From the NCBI GenBank assembly GCA_947085045.1, contig CAMTUU010000005.1, positions 248,001-312,000 of the forward strand: a stretch of 64,000 nt of DNA. The letters run 5' to 3'. A model generated the notes under the pieces. It was not told the DNA's origin, ran no database searches, and worked only from the letters and a program-made list of their open reading frames with translations. The DNA comes from Pseudolysinimonas_A sp947085045 (GTDB lineage Bacteria; Actinomycetota; Actinomycetes; Actinomycetales; Microbacteriaceae). Position numbers and translations under genes: made by a program. Below are positions 16,255 to 24,441 of this stretch, in pieces (positions within the stretch are counted from its first letter, which is position 1; each line of letters starts with the position of its first letter).

Positions 16255-17088
16255 ATGACGACTGGGACGGATGCCGACGGCCACGAGATCGACGAAGAGG
16301 ATCGCGGTCTCGTCTACGACATGACCACCCTCGTGAACCGACGCGTGGCCCTCGGCCTTTTCGGCGGCATCTCGGTGGCGACACTGCTCGCGGCGTGCGC
16401 CCCGGCCGCGGTGACGCCCACCGCCGTCGCCACGGACGGAACGGCGACGACGCCCGACGACGACCCCGTCGAGGTGCCCGACGAGACCGGCGGCCCGTAC
16501 CCGGGCGACGGCTCGAACGGGGTGAACGTGCTCGACGACTCCGGCATCGTGCGGTCCGACATCCGATCGTCGTTCGGGGCGTCGACGGTGACCGCCGCCG
16601 GCGTGCCGCTCGCGATCGTGCTCACGGTGCGGGATGCCACCACCGGCGACGCGCTGAGCGGCGGCGCGGTCTATCTGTGGCACTGCGACCGCGACGGCGC
16701 CTACTCGCTCTACTCGAACGGCCTCGAGGACGTGAACTACCTCCGCGGCGTGCAGGAGATCGGCGCCGACGGCTCGGTGACCTTCACCTCGATCTTCCCC
16801 GCCTGCTACGCGGGGCGGTGGCCGCACATTCACTTCGAGGTGTACTCCGACGTCACCACCGCGATCGCCTCGGGCCCGATCGTGAAGACCTCGCAGATCG
16901 CCCTGCCGAAGGAGGTCTGCGCGACGGTCTACGCGACCGACGGCTACGCGCAGAGCGTGCGGAACCTCTCGGGGGTGTCGCTCGCGAGCGACAACGTGTT
17001 CGGCGACGACCAGGGCATCCATCAGATCGCGACGATGACCGGATCGGTCTCCGCGGGCTACACGGCGGCGCTGACGATCGGGGTGTAG
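16255..17088 (+). CDS. Secreted intradiol ring-cleavage dioxygenase-like lipoprotein
   Basis: 277 aa. Around residues 30-48 there is N-R-R-V-A-L-G-L-F-G-G, a hydrophobic stretch and L-L-A-A-C. This looks like a twin-arginine-type signal with a lipobox, so the protein is probably a Tat-exported lipoprotein. The C-terminal part carries the intradiol dioxygenase core: V-Y-L-W-H-C-D-R-D-G-A-Y-S near 140, then F-P-A-C-Y-A-G-R-W-P-H-I-H-F-E-V. The Tyr/His iron ligands of that family fit these positions. The family cleaves catechol-type rings between the hydroxyls using Fe3+, but for secreted members the substrate is unknown. The residues between the lipobox and core are acidic linker. Convergent with thiL, whose stop codon is adjacent. 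Confidence 0.85.
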   Translation: MTTGTDADGHEIDEEDRGLVYDMTTLVNRRVALGLFGGISVATLLAACAPAAVTPTAVATDGTATTPDDDPVEVPDETGGPYPGDGSNGVNVLDDSGIVRSDIRSSFGASTVTAAGVPLAIVLTVRDATTGDALSGGAVYLWHCDRDGAYSLYSNGLEDVNYLRGVQEIGADGSVTFTSIFPACYAGRWPHIHFEVYSDVTTAIASGPIVKTSQIALPKEVCATVYATDGYAQSVRNLSGVSLASDNVFGDDQGIHQIATMTGSVSAGYTAALTIGV

Positions 17089-18063
17089 CTACCGATCGCC
17101 GTCCACGTAGGGATCCCAGCCGCCGCGCTCGTCGAACGGGACCCCGTCGACGTTCACACCCTCGCCGGCCTCCACCCGCCCGATCACGCGGAAGCCGCGC
17201 GGCAGCACGGCATCCGCCGGGAAGGTCGCGAGCAGCGCGTGCGCCTCGCCGCCCACGAGGGATGTCGGCGACTCGAGCGCCGCGAACAGGATGTCGAGCC
17301 GCACCCCCGACGCGACGGCGATGCGCCGGGCGTCGATCGCGAGCCCGTCGCTCACGTCGAGCATCGCCGTAGCGCCGGCGAGCGCGGCGGCGACCCCCGC
17401 GGCGAGGGGCGGCGAGGGCGCGAGCTGCGCCTCGAGCTCGGCGGGGAACTCGGCGCGCAGGGCGACGGCACGGGCCGCATCCGGCGCTCCCCCCTCGTCG
17501 ACGGCGCGCTCGAACAGCAGGTCGAGCCCCCGGGCGGCGAGGTCGAGGGGACCGGAGACGGCGAGCACGTCGCCCGGCCGGGCGCCGGACCTGGTCACCG
17601 GCTCGCGGCCCTCCAGGTCGCCGAAGGCGGTCACCGCGATCGTCAGCGTCGCCGATGACGACAGGTCTCCGCCGACGACCCCGCACCCGGGCGCGAGGGT
17701 CTCGCACGCGTCGCGCAGACCGTCGGCGATGCCCTCGATCACCGAGACGTCGGTGTCGGGCGGCGCGGCGAGCGCGATCACCAGGGCGATCGGCACGGCA
17801 CCCATCGCGGCGATGTCGGCGAGGTTCGTCGTGGCCGCCTTCCAGCCGAGGTCGTGCGGCGTCGACCAGGCGAGGCGGAAGTCGGGTCCGTGGATCATCG
17901 TGTCGGTCGTCACCACGAAGCGACCGTCGGGGGCGCGCAGCACGGCGGCGTCGTCGCCGGGCCCGAGGATCGTCGCGCTCGACTCCGGCAGCCGCGGGAA
18001 GATCCTGGCCAGCACCGCCGATTCGCCGAGCTCCTGGAGAGTGCCGCTGCCGGGGGTTGCCAC
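17089..18063 (-). CDS. thiL: Thiamine-monophosphate kinase
   Basis: 324 aa. It begins L-Q-E-L-G-E-S-A-V-L-A-R-I-F, followed by the metal/ATP motif G-P-G-D-D-A-A-V-L. T-T-D-T-M-I-H-G-P-D-F and A-A-T-T-N-L-A-D-I-A-A-M-G-A are the two best-conserved ThiL segments, and G-D-L-S-S follows. It phosphorylates thiamine monophosphate to the pyrophosphate. The start is GTG 18063 with a TAACCT box 7 nt upstream. It is divergent from the DUF3515 lipoprotein, a common neighbour together with ddl. Confidence 0.95.
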   Translation of the reverse strand: MATPGSGTLQELGESAVLARIFPRLPESSATILGPGDDAAVLRAPDGRFVVTTDTMIHGPDFRLAWSTPHDLGWKAATTNLADIAAMGAVPIALVIALAAPPDTDVSVIEGIADGLRDACETLAPGCGVVGGDLSSSATLTIAVTAFGDLEGREPVTRSGARPGDVLAVSGPLDLAARGLDLLFERAVDEGGAPDAARAVALRAEFPAELEAQLAPSPPLAAGVAAALAGATAMLDVSDGLAIDARRIAVASGVRLDILFAALESPTSLVGGEAHALLATFPADAVLPRGFRVIGRVEAGEGVNVDGVPFDERGGWDPYVDGDR

Positions 18064-18070
18064 GTCGGCC

Positions 18071-18080
18071 AGGTTAGCCT
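18071..18080. promoter_or_regulatory. Overlapping divergent -10 boxes (thiL / DUF3515)
   Basis: Minus-strand TAACCT (18076 to 18071) precedes thiL by 7 nt. Plus-strand TAGCCT (18075-18080) precedes the DUF3515 ATG by 9 nt that include gggagg. The two hexamers share bases 18075-18076, so the divergent promoters probably exclude each other. Confidence 0.45.
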
Positions 18081-18089
18081 GGGAGGGTC

Positions 18090-18599
18090 ATGTCCTTTCG
18101 CCGCACCCTCGCCGCCCTCGCCGGGGCCACCTTCGCCGTCGTGCTCGCCGGCTGCTCCCCCGTCGTGTCGATGGCACCCGCGGCGGAGTTCGCGAACGAT
18201 CCCGAGTGCGCCGCCGCCAGCGTGCGGATGCCCGAGACGATCGGCACTTTCGCCCTGCGGCAGACCGACGCGCAGGCCACGGCGGCCTGGGGCGAGCCGA
18301 CGATCGTGCTCTCCTCCTGCGGCGTGCCGGTGCCCGAGGTGTCCGACCTCCCGTGCGTCGAGATCAACGGCATCTTCTGGCTGCGCGAAGAGGTTCCCGC
18401 CGGGCTCGCCTTCACCACCTACGGCCGCGACCCCGCCATCCGCGTGGTCGTCGACGTGCCCGACGACGTGGCGAACGCCGCCATCCCGCCGGGCATCGTG
18501 CTCGACGCTCTCTCGACCCCGGTCTCGTTCACCTCCGAGACCGGCAGGGCATGTCTCGCCCTGGAGGAGACCGTCACGGGCGCCGAACCGGCGAACTGA
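18090..18599 (+). CDS. DUF3515 family lipoprotein
   Basis: 169 aa. The N-terminus is a short positively charged region, a hydrophobic stretch and the lipobox V-L-A-G-C, so the mature protein is anchored at Cys22 or thereabouts. The remainder, with T-D-A-Q-A-T-A-A-W-G-E-P and C-G-V-P-V-P-E, matches the DUF3515 family found next to thiL and ddl in actinobacteria. Its function is not known. gggagg before the ATG is a good ribosome site. It is convergent with ddl. Confidence 0.85.
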   Translation: MSFRRTLAALAGATFAVVLAGCSPVVSMAPAAEFANDPECAAASVRMPETIGTFALRQTDAQATAAWGEPTIVLSSCGVPVPEVSDLPCVEINGIFWLREEVPAGLAFTTYGRDPAIRVVVDVPDDVANAAIPPGIVLDALSTPVSFTSETGRACLALEETVTGAEPAN

Positions 18600-18609
18600 G
18601 CGCGCGCGG

Positions 18610-19701
18610 CTACCGCGCGGTCTGCAGACCCAGCGTGATCAACTCGTCGATGAGCTCGGGGTAGCCGACGCCCGACGCCTGCCAGCACGCGGGGAACATC
18701 GAGATCGGCGTGAAGCCGGGCATGGTGTTGACCTCGTTGAGCACGAAGCCCTCGCCGGTGAAGAAGAAGTCGACCCGCGCGAGCCCCGCGCCGCCGATCG
18801 CCTCGAACGCACGCGCGGCGATCCGCTGCATCTCCGCCAGCTCCCCGGGAGCGAGGTCGGCCGGGCAGACCAGCTCGACGCCGGGAGCGTCGTGGTACTT
18901 CGCGTCGAAGTCGTAGAACTCGCGGGTCGTCAGCACGATCTCACCGGCGACGCTCACCCGGGGCTCCGCGCCGTCGCGGCCCTGCAGCACGGCGCACTCG
19001 ACCTCCCGGCCGACGATCGCGGTCTCGACGAGCACCGTGTGATCTTCGGCGAAGGCGAGGTCGAGGGCCGCGCCGAGGTCGTCGAGGCGCTTCACCTTCG
19101 TGACGCCGACACTCGAGCCGGCGCGCGCGGGTTTGACGAAGACCGGGAGTCCGAGACCCTCGATGCGGCGACGCCACAGGTCGGCGTCGGCGACGAGCCG
19201 CGCCCGGGTGACGGTGACCCACGGCGCCACCTCGATCCCGGCTCCCGCGAGCACCGTCTTCGTGAAGTGCTTGTCCATGCCGAGGGCCGAGGCGAGCACG
19301 CCGTTGCCGACGTAGGGCAGGCCGACCAGTTCGAAGAGACCCTGGATGGTGCCGTCCTCGCCGAACGGTCCGTGCAGGATCGGGAAGGCGACATCCACCT
19401 CGCCGAGCGAGCGCACGGTGCCGTCGGCGTCGCGCACGGTGAACTCGCGGGTCGCCACCGACTCGGGCAGGAAGACGCGGGTGCCGTTGTCGGTCACCAC
19501 GGGCAGGTCGTCGGCGAGCGTCAGCCCGGTCGCGTCGTCGGGCTGCAGGGTCAGGATGCCGTCCGGCGTGATGCCGACCGGCACCACCTCGTACTTCGAC
19601 CGGTCGATCGCTCCGAGCACGCCACCCGCCGTCGCGCATGAGATGCCGTGCTCGCTCGAGCGTCCGCCGAAGAACAGCGCGACGCAGATCTTGTCGCTCA
19701 C
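18610..19701 (-). CDS. ddl: D-alanine--D-alanine ligase
   Basis: 363 aa. The N-terminus is I-C-V-A-L-F-F-G-G-R-S-S-E-H-G-I-S, and the ATP-grasp core includes G-M-D-K-H-F-T-K, P-V-F-V-K-P-A-R-A-G-S-S-V-G and E-V-N-T-M-P-G-F-T. It joins two D-Ala for peptidoglycan synthesis in the cytoplasm. The start is set at GTG 19701 because aggggag lies 6 nt before it. An alternative GTG at 19707 overlaps the gpsA stop. It is co-transcribed with gpsA, the usual pairing. Confidence 0.96.
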   Translation of the reverse strand: MSDKICVALFFGGRSSEHGISCATAGGVLGAIDRSKYEVVPVGITPDGILTLQPDDATGLTLADDLPVVTDNGTRVFLPESVATREFTVRDADGTVRSLGEVDVAFPILHGPFGEDGTIQGLFELVGLPYVGNGVLASALGMDKHFTKTVLAGAGIEVAPWVTVTRARLVADADLWRRRIEGLGLPVFVKPARAGSSVGVTKVKRLDDLGAALDLAFAEDHTVLVETAIVGREVECAVLQGRDGAEPRVSVAGEIVLTTREFYDFDAKYHDAPGVELVCPADLAPGELAEMQRIAARAFEAIGGAGLARVDFFFTGEGFVLNEVNTMPGFTPISMFPACWQASGVGYPELIDELITLGLQTAR

Positions 19702-19703
19702 GG

Positions 19704-20741
19704 TCACTCCCCTTGGGGCTCGGTCGTGTCGGTGGTGAGGTGCGGCGCGAGGTCGCGCGGGGCGAGGGTGCCGGCGAGCACCTCGGCGACCTGCGTGACG
19801 ATCGGCATCTCGACGCCCCTCGCGGCGGCGAGCTCGAGCACCGGCGCGACCGAGGCCAGCCCCTCGGCGGTCTGGTTCATCTGCTTCACGACTTCGGCGT
19901 AGTCGTAGCCCTGCCCGAGCAGCCGGCCGGCGGTGTTGTTGCGCGACAGCGACGACTCGCAGGTGGCGATGAGGTCGCCGAGGCCGGCGAGCCCGCTCAT
20001 CGTCTCGGCCAGCGCTCCGTGGGCGACGGCGAAGTCGGTCATCTCGACGAGCCCCCGGGTGATGATCGACGCCTTCGTGTTCTCGCCGTAGCCGACGCCG
20101 TCGACGATGCCGATCGCGACGGCGATGAGGTTCTTGAGCACTCCGCCGAACTCGGTGCCGACGACATCCGTGTTCACGAAGCAGCGGAAGTAGCGGTTGC
20201 TGGCCGTCGCCGCGACATCGGATGCCGTGGCCAGGCTGGTCGACGACACGACGGCGGCGGTGGGCTGCTCCTTGGCGATCTCGAGCGCGAGGTTCGGCCC
20301 GGACACGACCGCGATGCGCTCGGGGTCGATGCCGAGCTCGGCGAGGATGACCTCGCTCATCCGGGCGAGGGTGCCGCGCTCGACGCCCTTCATGAGCGAC
20401 ACGACGGTCGCCGTCTCGGGGATGAGTTCCTTCACGATGCGGAGGTTCTCGCGCAACGACTGCGCCGGCACCGAGAGGTAGACCTGGTCGGCGCCCTCGA
20501 GCACCTCGGGCAACCGCGGGCTCGCCGCGACGGTGCGCGGCAGGTTGATGCCGGGCAGGTAGTCGGAGTTGCGGTGCGACTGGCTGATCTCGCGGGCGAG
20601 TTCGGGGCGGCGCGCCCAGACGGCGACGCTGTTGCCGGCATCCCCGAGGATCTTCGCGAACGTGGTGCCCCACGATCCGGCACCGAGAACGGCCACTCGC
20701 CGACCGATGTCGGGGAGCACGAGGGGCTGCGTCATCGTCAC
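19704..20741 (-). CDS. gpsA: Glycerol-3-phosphate dehydrogenase [NAD(P)+]
   Basis: 345 aa. The dinucleotide-binding motif V-A-V-L-G-A-G-S-W-G-T-T-F-A is at residues 16-29. L-M-K-G-V-E-R-G-T, V-S-G-P-N-L-A-L-E-I and G-L-A-G-L-G-D-L-I-A-T-C are typical GpsA segments, including the catalytic Lys. It reduces dihydroxyacetone phosphate to sn-glycerol-3-phosphate for phospholipid synthesis. The start is GTG 20741 or ATG 20735. The stop overlaps the ddl start region. Confidence 0.96.
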   Translation of the reverse strand: MTMTQPLVLPDIGRRVAVLGAGSWGTTFAKILGDAGNSVAVWARRPELAREISQSHRNSDYLPGINLPRTVAASPRLPEVLEGADQVYLSVPAQSLRENLRIVKELIPETATVVSLMKGVERGTLARMSEVILAELGIDPERIAVVSGPNLALEIAKEQPTAAVVSSTSLATASDVAATASNRYFRCFVNTDVVGTEFGGVLKNLIAVAIGIVDGVGYGENTKASIITRGLVEMTDFAVAHGALAETMSGLAGLGDLIATCESSLSRNNTAGRLLGQGYDYAEVVKQMNQTAEGLASVAPVLELAAARGVEMPIVTQVAEVLAGTLAPRDLAPHLTTDTTEPQGE

Positions 20742-20773
20742 GCGCCCAGTCTTCCAGCTAACGACGTCGTGAC

Positions 20774-20785
20774 TAACCTGAACCC
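20774..20785 (+). promoter_or_regulatory. Leaderless promoter of the EI24-domain gene
   Basis: TAACCT (20774-20779) precedes the ATG at 20786 by 6 nt, in the 44-bp gap to the divergent gpsA. Confidence 0.45.
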
Positions 20786-21589
20786 ATGACCGCGACCCCG
20801 GCCCGCACGGTGCGAGGCCCGAACCCGTTCCAGGAATTCTTCCGCGGTGTGGGGACCCTCGGCCGAGGATTCTCGTACTGGAAACGCCGACCGGGCACCA
20901 TGGCGCTCGGGCTGATCCCCGCGGCGATCGTCTTCGCCGGGCTGATCGTGCTCGTCGTGCTGCTGGTGACGAACCTCGATCCGATCACGCTGTTCCTCAC
21001 CGGCTTCGCCGAGGAATGGGACCCCCGCTGGCGTTCCCTGCTGCGAGCCGGTTTCGGGCTGGCCCTCGTCGTCGGGCTCGTGGTGCTCTACGTATTCGCC
21101 TTCACCGCGCTCACCCTCCTTGTCGGCGACTGGTTCTACGGCCGCATCTGGCGTGTCGTCGAGGTCGACCTCGGCGAGATCACCCCGCGGCGCCCCGAGC
21201 CCGGCTTCTGGCGCTCCACCCTCGACGCCGCCCGCCTCGTGGTGCGGGCGATCTTCACCGGTCTGCTCCTCGCCGTGATCGGACTCATCCCCGTGGTCGG
21301 CACGGTCGTCGCCGTCGTCCTCGGGGTGTTCCTCTCGGGGCGTCTGGTCGCCCTGGAACTGACGACCCGGCCGCTCGAGGCCCGCGGGATGACGCGGGCC
21401 GAACGCCGAGCGGCGCTGCGCAGTCACAGCCCGCGCGTGCTCGGTTTCGGGGTCGCCGTGCACCTCAGCTTCTTCATCCCGGCCGGGGCGATCCTCGTGA
21501 TGCCCGCGGCCGTCGCCGGGGCGACCCTTCTCGCAAAGCACGTGCTGGGTGAAGAGCGACGGGCCGAGGTCAGTGGGTCGGCGGGGTGA
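20786..21589 (+). CDS. EI24 domain (CysZ-like) integral membrane protein
   Basis: 267 aa. Four to six hydrophobic segments can be seen: about 40-65, 90-115, 155-190 and 225-250. The start P-F-Q-E-F-F-R-G-V-G-T-L-G-R-G-F-S-Y-W and the G-R-L-V-A-L-E-L-T-T-R-P-L-E-A-R-G region match the EI24/CysZ family. CysZ is a sulfate permease in E. coli, but actinobacterial members are uncharacterised. It overlaps the 3' end of plsC by 20 bp, convergently. Confidence 0.8.
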   Translation: MTATPARTVRGPNPFQEFFRGVGTLGRGFSYWKRRPGTMALGLIPAAIVFAGLIVLVVLLVTNLDPITLFLTGFAEEWDPRWRSLLRAGFGLALVVGLVVLYVFAFTALTLLVGDWFYGRIWRVVEVDLGEITPRRPEPGFWRSTLDAARLVVRAIFTGLLLAVIGLIPVVGTVVAVVLGVFLSGRLVALELTTRPLEARGMTRAERRAALRSHSPRVLGFGVAVHLSFFIPAGAILVMPAAVAGATLLAKHVLGEERRAEVSGSAG

Positions 21590-22313
21590 TCTTGCCGTAC
21601 TCGGACTGACCGTGCGCGGCCGGATTCCAGCGCTCCGCCGGCGGCGTCTCGCCGCGCAGTTCGCCGAGCAGGCGGGCGATCTCGTCCATGAGCGCCCGGG
21701 TCGCCTCGACGTGGGCGGCCGTGTCGGTACGACCGGACCAGGGCGAGAGGTCGAGCGGCGCCCCGACCAGCATCTCGACGTCGGACCGCGGGAACACCCG
21801 CAGCCGCCCGCCGTACCGCGGCAGGATGCGCTGCACCCCCCAGTGCGCCATCGGGATCAGCGGGATGCCGTGCTCCAGCGCCAGCCGCACGGCGCCGTTC
21901 TTGCCGCGCATCGGCCACTCGTCGGGGTCACGGGTGAGCGTCCCCTCGGGGTAGACGATGACCGCCAGCTCCTCGTCGATGAGTCGCCCCGCCGCGGCGA
22001 GCGGGTCGGGTCCTCCCCCGGCGCGTTCGACCGGGATCTGCCCGGTGTAGCGCAGCAGCGCGCCGAGCAGGGGAACCCGGAAGACGCTCGCCTTCGCGAG
22101 GAACCGCGGCACGCGCCCCGCCCGCCACACCAGGTACGCCGTCGTCAGCGGGTCGAAGTTGGTCAGATGGTTCGGCGCGATCACGAACGCCCCGCGCTTC
22201 GGGATGCGGTCGAGCCCGCGCATCCGGTAGCGGCCGACCACCTCGAACAGCGGGATCACGACGGCGGCGATGATCCGCCAGCGCAACAGCTTCTCGGGCT
22301 TGCGACGCGGCAC
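21570..22313 (-). CDS. plsC: 1-acyl-sn-glycerol-3-phosphate acyltransferase
   Basis: 247 aa. The H-x4-D acyltransferase motif is N-H-L-T-N-F-D-P (about 49-56), and the phosphate-binding motif is Y-P-E-G-T-L-T-R-D, followed by K-N-G-A-V-R-L-A-L. It would acylate lysophosphatidic acid at the inner face of the membrane to give phosphatidic acid. In many actinobacteria it stands directly upstream of gpsA; here the EI24 gene lies in between on the other strand. A TAGCCT box (22326 to 22321) is 7 nt before the GTG start. Confidence 0.88.
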   Translation of the reverse strand: MPRRKPEKLLRWRIIAAVVIPLFEVVGRYRMRGLDRIPKRGAFVIAPNHLTNFDPLTTAYLVWRAGRVPRFLAKASVFRVPLLGALLRYTGQIPVERAGGGPDPLAAAGRLIDEELAVIVYPEGTLTRDPDEWPMRGKNGAVRLALEHGIPLIPMAHWGVQRILPRYGGRLRVFPRSDVEMLVGAPLDLSPWSGRTDTAAHVEATRALMDEIARLLGELRGETPPAERWNPAAHGQSEYGKITPPTH

Positions 22314-22407
22314 GGAAGTCAGGCTACCCGGGGGTGGGTTTCGATCTCCCCACCGCCTGAACGGCGGCGTGGCCCACGACTCCGCCGGGCGCTCAACCCA
22401 CGCGAAG

Positions 22408-23805
22408 TTAGATCACGTCGAAGTCGGCGCCGAGGCCGGCGAGTTTCTCGACGAAGTGCTCGTAGCCGCGGCTGATCAGCCCGAGGTTGGTGACCGTCGA
22501 GGTGCCCTCGGCGGTCAGCGCGGCGATGAGGTATGAGAAGCCGCCGCGCAGGTCGGGCACGCGGACATCCGCGCCGTGCAGTCTCGTCGGACCGGTGATG
22601 ACGGCCGCCTGCTCGAGCTTGCGGCGCGGCACGCGGCGGGAGACCGACTCGAGCCCCTCGCTGTGCACGACGATGTCAGCGCCCATCTCGACGAGCGCGT
22701 CGGTGAAGCCGAGGCGGTTCTCGTACACGGTCTCGTGCACGACCGAGACGCCCTCCGCCTGGGTGAGCGCGACGATGAGCGGCTGCTGCCAGTCGGTCAT
22801 GAACCCGGGGTGCACGTCGGTCTCGACCTGCACGGGCGTCAGCGGCCCGCCCGGATGCCAGAACCGGATGCCGTCCTCGCGCACGTCGAACGAGCCGCCG
22901 ACCTTGCGGAAGACGTTGAGGAAGGTCATCATCTCCTGCTGCTTCGCGCCCTTGACGAAGATGTCGCCCTCGGTCGCGAGCGCCGCCGACGCCCAGGACG
23001 CGGCCTCGTTGCGGTCGAAGATCGCGCGGTGGGTGTAGCCGGAGAGGGTCTCGACGCCCTCGATGAAGATCGTGCGGTTCGGCTCCATCCAGATGATGGC
23101 GCCCATCTTCTGCAGGATCGCGATGAGGTCCATGATCTCGGGCTCGATCGCGGCGTTCTTCAGCTCGGTGACGCCCTTCGCGCGGACGGCGGTGAGCAGC
23201 ACCTGCTCGGTCGCGCCCACGCTCGGGTACGGCAGCTCGATGTTCGCGCCGGTCAGGCCGTGCGGCGCGGTGATGCGGATGCCCTCGTACGACTTGTCGA
23301 CGATCGCCCCGAACGCCCGCAGCGCGTCGAGGTGGAAGTCGATCGGCCGGTCGCCGATCCGGCAGCCGCCGAGGTCCGGGATGAGCGCCTCGCCGAGCGC
23401 GTGCAGCAGCGGCCCGCAGAACAGGATCGGGATGCGGCTCGAGCCCGCGAGTGCGTCGATCTGCGCGAAGTGGGCGCGCTCGACGTTCTTCGGGTCGAGC
23501 ACGAGCACGCCGTCTTCGGGGCTGGTCACGGCGACGCCGTACGCCTCGAGCATCTTCGTCACGATCGAGATCTCGGAGATCTGCGGGACGTCCTGCAGGA
23601 TGCTCGGCGTCTTGCCGAGGAGCGCGGCGACCATGGCCTTCGTGGCGAGGTTTTTGGCCCCGCGGACGTGCACGGTGCCGGTGAGTGGCTTGCCGCCGCG
23701 GATGACGATGCCGTCGGCCTTCAGACCCACGCGCTCGGCGGCCATCGCCGCATCCTTCGCGAGTCCGTCGTTCACGGAGTCGTCGACCACGAGAGAACCA
23801 GCCAC
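22408..23805 (-). CDS. murA: UDP-N-acetylglucosamine 1-carboxyvinyltransferase
   Basis: 465 aa from GTG 23805, with aggtg 6 nt upstream; ~40 residues longer at the N-terminus than the E. coli enzyme. G-A-K-N-L-A-T-K-A-M is the substrate Lys/Asn segment. The PEP-binding, fosfomycin-target Cys is present in G-G-C-R-I-G-D-R-P-I-D-F-H-L. It catalyses the first committed step of peptidoglycan synthesis. An internal ATG at residue 12 could be an alternative start. The 94-bp gap to plsC has a small GC hairpin, ccgcc-tgaac-ggcgg near 22350, but no T-run. The gene sits 36 bp after leuD, an order common in this family. Confidence 0.94.
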   Translation of the reverse strand: MAGSLVVDDSVNDGLAKDAAMAAERVGLKADGIVIRGGKPLTGTVHVRGAKNLATKAMVAALLGKTPSILQDVPQISEISIVTKMLEAYGVAVTSPEDGVLVLDPKNVERAHFAQIDALAGSSRIPILFCGPLLHALGEALIPDLGGCRIGDRPIDFHLDALRAFGAIVDKSYEGIRITAPHGLTGANIELPYPSVGATEQVLLTAVRAKGVTELKNAAIEPEIMDLIAILQKMGAIIWMEPNRTIFIEGVETLSGYTHRAIFDRNEAASWASAALATEGDIFVKGAKQQEMMTFLNVFRKVGGSFDVREDGIRFWHPGGPLTPVQVETDVHPGFMTDWQQPLIVALTQAEGVSVVHETVYENRLGFTDALVEMGADIVVHSEGLESVSRRVPRRKLEQAAVITGPTRLHGADVRVPDLRGGFSYLIAALTAEGTSTVTNLGLISRGYEHFVEKLAGLGADFDVI

Positions 23806-23841
23806 TGAGACACCTGCTGCCTTACCACCGGGAGAACCGGT

Positions 23842-24441
23842 TTACCGAACGGGGAGAGTGCGGGGACGCCAGCTCTCCCTGGTGCCTTCGAACTCCGTGA
23901 TCCGCGCCTCATCGCGCAACGTGAGCCCGATGTCGTCGAGCCCTTCGAGCAATCTCCAGCGAGTGTAATCATCGATCTCGAAACCCGCCTGGAGGTCGCC
24001 GACGGCCACCGTTCGTGCTAGGAGGTCGACCGTCGCGGAAACGCCGGGCTGGGCCAGGATCGCCGCCCAGAACTTCTCGATCTCGGCCTCGGGGATCGTC
24101 GCGGTGAGCAGACCCTGCTTGCCGGAGTTGCCACGGAAGATGTCGCCGAACCGCGGGGCGATGACGGCTTTGAAGCCGTAGTCGCGCAGCGCCCAGACGG
24201 CGTGCTCGCGGCTCGACCCGGTGCCGAAGTCCGGCCCGGCGAAGAGCACCGTCGCGTTCTGCGCCCACGGCTGGTTGAGCACGAACGTTTCGTCCTTGCG
24301 CCATTCGTGGAAGAGCGCGTCGTCGTAGCCGGTCTTCACGATCCGCTTGAGGAACACCGCGGGGATGATCTGGTCGGTGTCGACGGCGCTGCGCGGCAGC
24401 GGGATGGCGGTGCCGGTGACGGTCTCGAACTTCTCCATCAC
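23842..24441 (-). CDS. leuD: 3-isopropylmalate dehydratase small subunit
   Basis: 199 aa. The swivel-domain hallmarks are V-D-T-D-Q-I-I-P-A-V-F-L and G-P-D-F-G-T-G-S-S-R-E-H-A-V-W-A-L. It pairs with LeuC to isomerise 2- to 3-isopropylmalate in leucine synthesis. The ATG overlaps the leuC stop by 4 bp (ATGA), and a second in-frame ATG follows directly, so 24438 is also possible. Confidence 0.96.
   Translation of the reverse strand: MMEKFETVTGTAIPLPRSAVDTDQIIPAVFLKRIVKTGYDDALFHEWRKDETFVLNQPWAQNATVLFAGPDFGTGSSREHAVWALRDYGFKAVIAPRFGDIFRGNSGKQGLLTATIPEAEIEKFWAAILAQPGVSATVDLLARTVAVGDLQAGFEIDDYTRWRLLEGLDDIGLTLRDEARITEFEGTRESWRPRTLPVR

Noticed and set aside
17089..18089. TPP riboswitch at thiL
   Set aside because: The 26-bp gap between the divergent starts is too short for an aptamer and has no ctgag/THI-box element.
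23806..23841. accggt-rich palindromes between leuD and murA as an operator
   Set aside because: The 36-bp gap contains only short, GC-typical repeats and the murA ribosome site; the evidence is too weak.
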